Part shown: positions 5,693 through 10,420 of the stretch, in pieces | Layout of the letters: every line of letters begins with the position of its first letter | Numbering within the stretch: the first letter of the stretch is position 1 | Assembly (NCBI GenBank): GCA_030668025.1 | Contig: DAOUUT010000118.1 | Coordinates: 1 to 10,420, forward strand | Origin: Promethearchaeota archaeon | Lineage (GTDB): Archaea > Asgardarchaeota > Lokiarchaeia > Sigynarchaeales > SOKP01 | Direction: 5' to 3' | Length of the DNA stretch: 10,420 bases | Made by a program: the position numbers and the translations under genes | Notes under the pieces: generated by a model | The model's database searches: none | Told to the model about the DNA's origin: nothing | The model's input: the letters and a program-made list of their open reading frames with translations, nothing else

Positions 5693-7123
5693 ATGACCGA
5701 CGAAGAAAGTTTTGAATCAACACTTCAAGAAGTTAAAGAAATTTATCTGTTTCTTACTGAGGGTGAACCATCTCCAGATGATGAGATTGAAGCAAAAAGC
5801 AAACTCATTAATCACTTTAATAAGTTAAAGAGTTTAAGTACTACTTCTGAGCAAAAAGATGTTATTGAGTTCATTCTTATAAATTTGGAAGAATGGGACA
5901 CGCTTGATCTTTGGTTTTCAGAGACATCTCTTCCAAATGATTTAAAGGAAATGTTAAATATTCCCGAGAGTGCGAAGATTTCTAAAGAAGAAGATCCAAA
6001 AGATTTCGAAAAACCAGATGTTAAACCTAAAAGTGCTGAATCTGAAGTTGATCTAACTGACATATTTAACAAAGTATCAGATAAATTTAAGGGAGAAATC
6101 GAGAATTTAAAAGGAAAGGTAGACGCTCTTAAGAAAGAATTGGAAAATAAAGACGATTCTCTTAAATCTATGAAGAAGCGTAAAGTACAAAAAATAGTTC
6201 CTAAAAAACATGTGAAATTAGCTCCACCAATAATTAAAATACCTGTTATTAAAACGCTTATAAAACATCCTCCAACTACAAATCAACCTACCCCCAAAAC
6301 GATAGTCTCCAAAGAACAACCCAAACTTAAACCCGTTGAAGTGAATCGTGTTAGAAAGAGGATAGAACCTGCTAAGAAAAGTCTAACACCAATGCCTATA
6401 AACCCAAAAGAAAACGCTTCGAAAGTTGAAAACCAAGAGTTAACTCCTCCTCCCGAAAAAGTGCCAGAATTTGACCCGATTGTTATTGAAGAATTAAATG
6501 ATATTCCGATAATAACTGAGAAACGAAAAATTACGCCGATAATAACTGAAGAATCAAGTAATGCGACTATTCCAGAATTTTCTAAATCTACGCCTTTTCT
6601 AACAGAGAAACCAAAAATAACATCTGTTTCAATTGAAGAAATTGAAAAAGAATCAATAGTATCAAGCGGTTCTGATCTCTTTAATGTATTTTCTTCGATG
6701 GGAAATAAAGGTTCAAATAAACCACAAGAAATCATTAGTTCAACTAAAAAAAAGCAAATCGTAATAGAAGAAAAAAAGAAAGACGATAAGAAAAATAAGA
6801 AGGATAAAAACGTTCAAGAGTCTTATGTAGCGCCATTTATCAATTTTAACGAAGTAAATGTTAGTGATGAGCCAGATTTTTCTGCTCCAAGTCTAGATAG
6901 TCCAATGATATCCAATGATAAAGATACTTTATATCAAGAGTTGATAGCCCTTGAAGGCAAGCGTTATTCTTTGGAAAGTAATTTTAAGAATTTAGAGAAA
7001 GATTACAATAAGGGTTCAATATCAGAATTAGACTTCAAAAATAAAAATAATAACCTGAAAAATCAACTTAATGTAATTACTTCGCGAATTAATAAAATTA
7101 GAGGATTAATATCAATATTGTAA
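5693..7123 (+). CDS. Uncharacterised coiled-coil and disordered protein with C-terminal helical hairpin
   Basis: I do not recognise this 476-residue protein as a named family. Residues 1-92 look like a compact helical acidic domain (several Leu/Ile heptad-like positions, motif LEEWDTLDLWF at 65-75). Residues 120-165 form a coiled coil. About 165-410 is a low-complexity Pro/Lys/Glu/Ser linker. It contains a degenerate repeat of 'PIITEKxKIT' type at 272-281, 282-287 and 301-310; the first two copies share 14 identical bases 30 bp apart. Residues 411-473 form a helix-turn-helix hairpin with NLEKDYNKGSISELDF, a pattern seen in SHOCT domains and in ESCRT-I core subunits. No signal or membrane segment is visible, so it should be cytoplasmic. 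The shape (folded ends, long flexible middle) suggests a scaffold or adaptor. It stands alone, back to back with GH31 and convergent with nadE. Confidence 0.75.
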   Translation: MTDEESFESTLQEVKEIYLFLTEGEPSPDDEIEAKSKLINHFNKLKSLSTTSEQKDVIEFILINLEEWDTLDLWFSETSLPNDLKEMLNIPESAKISKEEDPKDFEKPDVKPKSAESEVDLTDIFNKVSDKFKGEIENLKGKVDALKKELENKDDSLKSMKKRKVQKIVPKKHVKLAPPIIKIPVIKTLIKHPPTTNQPTPKTIVSKEQPKLKPVEVNRVRKRIEPAKKSLTPMPINPKENASKVENQELTPPPEKVPEFDPIVIEELNDIPIITEKRKITPIITEESSNATIPEFSKSTPFLTEKPKITSVSIEEIEKESIVSSGSDLFNVFSSMGNKGSNKPQEIISSTKKKQIVIEEKKKDDKKNKKDKNVQESYVAPFINFNEVNVSDEPDFSAPSLDSPMISNDKDTLYQELIALEGKRYSLESNFKNLEKDYNKGSISELDFKNKNNNLKNQLNVITSRINKIRGLISIL

Positions 7124-7150
7124 TTTGGTTTAAAAATTATTTTATTTTAT
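7124..7150 (+). terminator. T-rich termination region shared by converging genes
   Basis: Only 18 bp separate the stop of the 476-residue gene from the stop of nadE. The plus strand is T-rich here (ATTATTTTATTTTAT, 7137-7151), running into the 3' end of nadE. Archaeal polymerase stops at such T-rich tracts without a hairpin. The exact end of either transcript cannot be read from sequence. Confidence 0.35.
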
Positions 7151-7900
7151 CCTGTACATCGGCGGCATTTTTAATTTATGTTCCGCAATCTTCCTCATTT
7201 TTCTTACTTTTTCTATATCCTCTTTATTTAATCCATTAAAACCTAAGTTGTAATCAAATCTATAAAGAATCTCGTCTATTGTATCGTATAATAATCCAAT
7301 TTCTCCTTCGTCTGTCTGTCCAACCCACAACCCCGGGGAAGGTGGTTTTAAGATTATTTTTTCAGGAATTTTTAAAATTCTAGCAATTTCTCTTACTTCT
7401 TTTTTATATAACATGCCAAGAGGTTCAAAATCAACCCCACCATCTCCATATTTAGTAAAATATCCGATGGCTAATTCAGCACGATTACCTGTACCCGCAA
7501 TCAAATAATTTCCCCTTGACTGACCATGGAAATACAGTGTTGTCATTCGTAATCGGGATTTTAAGTTAGCAGAAGCCATTTTATTCGTCTTAACTATTGG
7601 TTCCATAACTTCTAAGAATTTGTTATATACTGATGTTAAGTCTATTATTTTAAAGTTGATGCTTAAAACTTTAGCTATTAATTTTGCATCTTCAAGATCT
7701 TGCGATGCTGATTCACAAGGTAAACCTAACCCAATAATCTTTTCTTTACCAAGTGCATTTGAGCATAATGCGGCTGTAACTGCACTGTCAATTCCACCAC
7801 TGAGCCCAACTACAACACCTTCAGCGTTAGCAGACATAACATAGTTCTTAATCCAATTTTGAATGTCAACAGCTATCTTTTTATAGTCGAGTTTGCGCAT
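7142..7900 (-). CDS. nadE: NH3-dependent NAD+ synthetase
   Basis: The 252-residue enzyme catalyses the last step of NAD+ synthesis, amidating nicotinic acid adenine dinucleotide with ATP (through an adenylated intermediate) and ammonia. It has the ATP-pyrophosphatase P-loop GLSGGIDSA (32-40), the conserved NLKSRLRM (112-119), the signature GTGNRAELAIGYFTKYGDGG (136-155) that contacts ATP and substrate, and PPSPGLWVGQTDEGEIG (186-202) of the flexible substrate loop. The length matches the ammonia-dependent form. The N-terminal nitrilase-like glutaminase domain of the longer form is absent, so ammonia must be free or supplied by another protein. The enzyme is cytoplasmic and normally a homodimer. 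The gene is monocistronic, divergent from the small gene at 8065. ATG at 7900 is preferred because the N-terminal helix (MRKLDYKKIAVDIQNWI) is standard for the family. Confidence 0.96.
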   Translation of the reverse strand: MRKLDYKKIAVDIQNWIKNYVMSANAEGVVVGLSGGIDSAVTAALCSNALGKEKIIGLGLPCESASQDLEDAKLIAKVLSINFKIIDLTSVYNKFLEVMEPIVKTNKMASANLKSRLRMTTLYFHGQSRGNYLIAGTGNRAELAIGYFTKYGDGGVDFEPLGMLYKKEVREIARILKIPEKIILKPPSPGLWVGQTDEGEIGLLYDTIDEILYRFDYNLGFNGLNKEDIEKVRKMRKIAEHKLKMPPMYRIK

Positions 7901-7926
7901 CTTGTATAATATAATAATCTTCTTTT

Positions 7927-7935
7927 TATTTAAAA
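7927..7935 (-). promoter_or_regulatory. TATA-like box for nadE
   Basis: The minus strand reads TTTTAAATA, centred about 31 nt before the ATG at 7900. Nothing like a Shine-Dalgarno sequence follows. A second AT-rich candidate lies about 20 bp farther upstream (near 7948-7957), so the assignment is tentative. Confidence 0.4.
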
Positions 7936-8020
7936 TTCATTTAAAAAGCTATTTAAAAGAAAAGATTCAAATAATATTTATTAGATCATAAAATTATAAA
8001 GAAAAATCTTAATTATCAAC

Positions 8021-8030
8021 TTATATATAA
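8021..8030 (+). promoter_or_regulatory. TATA box for the gene at 8065
   Basis: TTATATATAA is centred about 39 nt before the ATG at 8065, predicting a start site some 10 nt upstream of the codon. A weak TTAGAG lies in the leader but is too far (about 15 nt) to be a convincing Shine-Dalgarno sequence. Confidence 0.45.
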
Positions 8031-8064
8031 TAAAAGTAATAGAATTAGAGAAAACAGATTTAGT

Positions 8065-8478
8065 ATGAGTGACTTCTTAACAATTGTTAATTCTTCGTTT
8101 GACAATGGTATTCCGTTCTGGATTTATACCGGCGATTATATCTTTGGAATGGTACCTGTAGACGCAAGTGGAGCTCGCTGGAAAGAGATATCCTACACGT
8201 TTGAAGAACCCGATAATCCTCTTTTTATCACAGAGAGAGCTGCCGATTTGTCTTTTAAATTTCTTCTTGAAGAAGTTGAAAAAGGCTTATCCTTTTATGT
8301 TGAAGACTTAAAAGTGCCCATGATAAAGGAATTTGCTAAAACACTCGAAGGAAAACCTGGTCCCGAAAAAATGAACGCCATCATAGCTGAATTAATCAAT
8401 GGCTCCTCAAAATATTCCTCAAATTTTCCAATCATAAAAAGTAAAGATGAGCTTAGCTCTTTAACAAGCAAAATTTAA
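8065..8478 (+). CDS. Uncharacterised small soluble protein (137 residues)
   Basis: I do not recognise the family. The protein has an N-terminal half rich in aromatic residues and short strands (IPFWIYTGDYIFGMVPVDASG, 16-36, then RWKEISYTFEEPDNPLFI). An amphipathic helical half follows: ADLSFKFLLEEVEKGL and VPMIKEFAKTL, then a Gly/Pro turn GKPGPEKM and another helix. There is no signal peptide, membrane segment, metal-binding cluster or nucleotide motif. The alternating strand-then-helix look suggests a small alpha/beta fold. A good promoter precedes it and base composition in the frame looks like genuine coding sequence. It is divergent from nadE by 164 bp and convergent with the next unknown gene, so neighbours give no functional hint. 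Confidence 0.75.
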   Translation: MSDFLTIVNSSFDNGIPFWIYTGDYIFGMVPVDASGARWKEISYTFEEPDNPLFITERAADLSFKFLLEEVEKGLSFYVEDLKVPMIKEFAKTLEGKPGPEKMNAIIAELINGSSKYSSNFPIIKSKDELSSLTSKI

Positions 8479-8479
8479 A

Positions 8480-8484
8480 TTTTT
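8480..8484 (+). terminator. T-tract after the gene at 8065
   Basis: TTTTT begins one base after the TAA at 8476-8478, with more T-rich sequence to 8495. Such a tract can stop archaeal RNA polymerase without a hairpin. No stable stem precedes it. Confidence 0.35.
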
Positions 8485-8518
8485 CTTAATTTCTAATATT
8501 AAACTTCCTGAGTATTCC

Positions 8519-8525
8519 AAAAAAA
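8519..8525 (-). terminator. T7 tract after the gene at 8536
   Basis: Seven A residues on the plus strand give a minus-strand TTTTTTT starting 10 nt past the stop codon at 8538-8536. Together with 8480-8484 it makes the 57-bp convergent gap a plausible two-way termination zone. Confidence 0.4.
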
Positions 8526-8535
8526 GTTCATTCCT

Positions 8536-9033
8536 TCAAATGTACAAATTCTTTCTTAGAGGATGTTTCTTTGTGAATTCCTGGTCAATTCTTTTCGCCA
8601 TTTGATATCCTAAATTCGAATTTCGTTCGCCAACGATTTCTTTTAAGTAATTTCCCTGCTGTTGCGAGTATTTTTCGATCCCCGCTGCAACGATATTTTG
8701 ATCCTTTTTTATGGGAACGACCATCCCAAAAAGACGAAACATTTCATCAGGTGATAAGATTTTTCCTTTTCTCACTACTACATCGATATCTTTGTCAATA
8801 TTTCGAACAATGGTACCCATCGTCAACGAGGAATAAGGACTGAGCATTTTAGATTTTAGCCAATACGCATTGGGTTTTTTTGTTATAAAAGTATCTGTAT
8901 TTCCCTGGTCGTCTTTTGATCCTATAACTCTCCAATCGTTTGGGTCCTTATCGTACTCTTTTTTCAATTCTTTTATTATAGGCTTGATTGGAGCGACTCC
9001 ATGGTAATCTTCTTCATCTTCGTTATTCGTCAT
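8536..9033 (-). CDS. Uncharacterised small protein (165 residues)
   Basis: I do not recognise the family. The first 12 residues are acidic and probably flexible. Residues 14-30 form a charged helix (IKPIIKELKKEYDKD). A beta-rich middle follows, with WRVIGSKDDQGNTDTFI (34-50), AYWLKSKMLSPYSSLTMGTI (56-75) and a short strand IDVVVRKG (83-90). The C-terminal half is helical, with EMFRLFGMVVPIKKDQNIVAAG (97-118) and a basic tail (TKKHPLRKNLYI). There is no membrane segment or signal peptide. The net basic C-terminus could touch nucleic acid, but no binding motif is visible. The gene is divergent from the methyltransferase by 114 bp and shares that spacer, so a link to the restriction system is possible but unsupported by any recognised domain. 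Confidence 0.75.
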   Translation of the reverse strand: MTNNEDEEDYHGVAPIKPIIKELKKEYDKDPNDWRVIGSKDDQGNTDTFITKKPNAYWLKSKMLSPYSSLTMGTIVRNIDKDIDVVVRKGKILSPDEMFRLFGMVVPIKKDQNIVAAGIEKYSQQQGNYLKEIVGERNSNLGYQMAKRIDQEFTKKHPLRKNLYI

Positions 9034-9060
9034 ACTTCTAATTATAATAAATAAATATAA

Positions 9061-9070
9061 CTATAAAAAG
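9061..9070 (-). promoter_or_regulatory. TATA-like box for the gene at 8536
   Basis: The minus strand reads CTTTTTATAG, centred about 33 nt before the ATG at 9033. The same bases read TATAAAAAG on the plus strand, where they lie about 80 nt before the methyltransferase start. A bidirectional or shared control region is therefore possible. Confidence 0.35.
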
Positions 9071-9090
9071 ATAAAGGATAAAGGATAAAG
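9070..9090 (+). repeat. GATAAAG x 3 perfect tandem repeat
   Basis: Three exact 7-bp copies (9070-9076, 9077-9083, 9084-9090) lie in the spacer between the divergent unknown gene and the methyltransferase, next to the TATA-like box at 9061-9070. Repeats here could be regulator sites. They could also be a small microsatellite whose copy number changes promoter spacing. Only the repeat itself is seen. Confidence 0.8.
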
Positions 9091-9104
9091 AATATAAGGA
9101 GTAA

Positions 9105-9116
9105 GATATTAATATC
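9105..9116. promoter_or_regulatory. Perfect 12-bp palindrome ahead of the methyltransferase gene
   Basis: GATATTAATATC is its own reverse complement and is centred about 37 nt before the ATG at 9148. The position overlaps where a TATA box would be expected, and the central ATTAAT could serve as one. It may be an operator; restriction-modification genes are often controlled by dyad-binding proteins. A purine-rich AAGGAG at 9097-9102 is too far from the start to be its ribosome binding site. Confidence 0.35.
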
Positions 9117-9147
9117 GCAAAATTTCTTTAATTAAAAGTTTTAATCC

Positions 9148-10420
9148 ATGAGAGAGAAAGTAAAATTCGAAAAAGTTGAGGAAATATATGAATCAATCCT
9201 CAATTCTATAGAAACTCAAAACCATAAGGAAACTTCAGATAGCTTCAAAACGCTAAGTAATATTGAAGCAAAATTTTTAGAAGAGCATAGGAGTAGAAAA
9301 AAAGAGGGTGCTTATTACACTCATAAAAATATTTCCGATTTTATGGTTTTTCAAGGGTTAAGTCTTTTTTTAAACAAGAATTTGAAGGATACTCAATTTA
9401 ACGACTTAAACGATATTTTTAAGTTAGAAGATAGCGTAAGGAAAGTTTGCGAACAGAAACTATTGAATGCCTCAATCTTTGATCCTGCGTGCGGCTCTGG
9501 TGTGTTTCTCTTAAGTTCTGCTAATCAAATTTGCGAAATAATTAAAAAACTTAATTCTGAATTTGACATAAATAAAATCAAGTTGGAAATTTTAGAAAAT
9601 CTTTATGGCTCCGAAATAAATGATTCTGCTAGGAAACTATGCATTTTAAAATTATTTAAGTGGTGTTATAACGAATCAAATCCGTATAATTCTAGACTTT
9701 TATCAATTTTAGAGTCGAATATTTTGTTGGAAGATAGTTTAGAAAAATCTAGTAAGTTTAAGTTTGATCTTATTATTGGAAACCCTCCTTATGGGAATAT
9801 ATTGGACGTAAATCAAAAAAAAAAATTAAAATTAGAAAATAATTTTTACAACGACATTTACTGCGCATTTTTATTAAAGTCTCTTGCGTGGACGGATGGA
9901 ATAGTAGGATATTTAGTACCCAAAAGCTTCCTATTAAGGCAAGGCTACGTAGTTTTTAGAGAAAGTCTATTATCTATTGCGAATCTTCTTAGAATCTACG
10001 ATATTGGGCCTAATCTTTTTAAAAAAGCAACAAACGAAGTTCAGATTGTTTTTTACGAAAAAAAAAAAAAAAACTTGCTAAAAGACTTAAACATATATCA
10101 ATACCCAAGCAACCAAATTATTAAGTATCAAAAACAAAATGTCGATTCCTTAAGAATATGCTTTAATTCAATGTGCCCTCTCAGTTCCCACAAAAAAAAG
10201 ATTTACGCATATACAAGGGATAGTACATGCCCTTATTGTAATTCTAAAACTACTCCTCTAAACCGAATTAGAATTAAAACTAATAGAGAAATTATAGACC
10301 TTATTAATAAAATAGAAATTACAGGGGATTTAAATTATCTTAGCATTAATCACATCCCAAATATGATTCGAGGAGAAGAAGATAAAGGTCTAAGGCAAGT
10401 TCTGAGTTTAATAGAAAAGA
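9148..10420 (+). CDS. Adenine-N6 DNA methyltransferase, Eco57I/TaqI type (partial, runs off the window)
   Basis: The frame is open for 424 codons to the window end. KKEGAYYTHKNISDFMV (51-67) is the motif X region, with His where Pro is usual. DPACGSGVFLL (112-122) is motif I, binding S-adenosylmethionine. LYGSEIND (152-159) is motif II, and NPPYGN (212-217) is catalytic motif IV of N6-adenine methylases. NDIYCAFLLKSLAWTDGIVGYLVPKSFL (235-262) matches the next core elements, and EVQIVFY (298-304) a later strand. A target-recognition region follows, with NMIRGEE near the end. Cysteines C338, C343, C361 and C364 could bind zinc. The product is probably the modification part of a type II/IIG restriction system, or a fused enzyme with nuclease activity; the missing 3' part decides. 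A run of 16 A at 10058-10073 lies in the frame. An in-frame stop at 9142 makes the ATG at 9148 the first possible. Confidence 0.9.
   Translation, partial: MREKVKFEKVEEIYESILNSIETQNHKETSDSFKTLSNIEAKFLEEHRSRKKEGAYYTHKNISDFMVFQGLSLFLNKNLKDTQFNDLNDIFKLEDSVRKVCEQKLLNASIFDPACGSGVFLLSSANQICEIIKKLNSEFDINKIKLEILENLYGSEINDSARKLCILKLFKWCYNESNPYNSRLLSILESNILLEDSLEKSSKFKFDLIIGNPPYGNILDVNQKKKLKLENNFYNDIYCAFLLKSLAWTDGIVGYLVPKSFLLRQGYVVFRESLLSIANLLRIYDIGPNLFKKATNEVQIVFYEKKKKNLLKDLNIYQYPSNQIIKYQKQNVDSLRICFNSMCPLSSHKKKIYAYTRDSTCPYCNSKTTPLNRIRIKTNREIIDLINKIEITGDLNYLSINHIPNMIRGEEDKGLRQVLSLIEK
10058..10073 (+). repeat. A16 homopolymer tract inside the methyltransferase gene
   Basis: Sixteen consecutive A residues encode E-K-K-K-K-N at residues 303-309 or so. 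Loss of one A leads to TAA within about three codons after the tract; gain of one gives a stop after about 17 further codons. The frame shown is the only one continuing into the recognition domain. Shorter A runs lie in the same gene (A11 at 9815-9825, A8 at 10192-10199). Confidence 0.9.

Noticed and set aside
5812..6735. Minus-strand open frames of 86 and 150 codons inside the 476-residue gene
   Set aside because: They are Ser/Phe/Ile-rich antisense of a Lys/Glu/Pro-rich linker, as expected from shadow frames; no promoter or start context.
7620..7844. 74-codon plus-strand frame inside nadE
   Set aside because: It lies opposite the conserved NAD+ synthetase core and has no domain of its own.
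7962..8010. AAGATT/AATCTT arms in the nadE/8065 divergent spacer, similar to the GH31 dyad
   Set aside because: Only 6 bp, widely spaced and very AT-rich; not distinguishable from background.
1..10420. CRISPR array, tRNA/rRNA gene or insertion sequence
   Set aside because: I saw no regularly spaced repeats, cloverleaf-like or rRNA-like sequence, transposase or terminal inverted repeats.

Overview
The window is a strongly AT-rich archaeal chromosome segment. Four things point to Archaea: TATA-like boxes lie about 20 to 40 nt (mostly about 30) ahead of nearly every start codon; almost no gene has a Shine-Dalgarno sequence; one gene is an archaeal-type winged-helix regulator with two C-terminal membrane helices; and one encodes a NosD-like beta-helix surface protein. 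This gene set resembles Asgard (Promethearchaeota, Lokiarchaeia-like) genomes. That placement is from memory of family content, not from a phylogeny.

Layout, left to right. Positions 1-44 hold the first 15 codons of a minus-strand gene that looks like an ABC transporter ATPase. After about 260 bp without a gene comes a minus-strand group: a metallo-beta-lactamase-fold hydrolase (304-1113), a membrane-tethered winged-helix regulator (1150-1713) and a NosD-like surface protein (1710-2900). Transcription runs from the NosD gene toward the hydrolase. The NosD and regulator genes overlap by ATGA, and two perfect inverted repeats sit just upstream of the NosD TATA-like box. A 330-bp gene-free stretch follows, then a large minus-strand GH31 glycosidase, probably an alpha-xylosidase (3231-5528).

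The plus-strand gene 5693-7123 encodes a 476-residue protein with helical ends and a disordered middle; its C-terminal helical hairpin is SHOCT-like or ESCRT-I-like. It converges with nadE (7142-7900, minus), an ammonia-dependent NAD+ synthetase. Two unrecognised small genes converge next (8065-8478 plus, 8536-9033 minus). The window ends inside a plus-strand Eco57I/TaqI-type adenine-N6 DNA methyltransferase (9148 onward), probably part of a restriction-modification system. It carries a 16-A tract inside its reading frame.

The two parts most worth following are the NosD/regulator pair with its dyad sites, which looks like a self-regulated surface-protein module, and the methyltransferase, whose homopolymer tract could switch it off. 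The remaining genes are ordinary metabolism (NAD synthesis, alpha-glycoside breakdown) or orphans.
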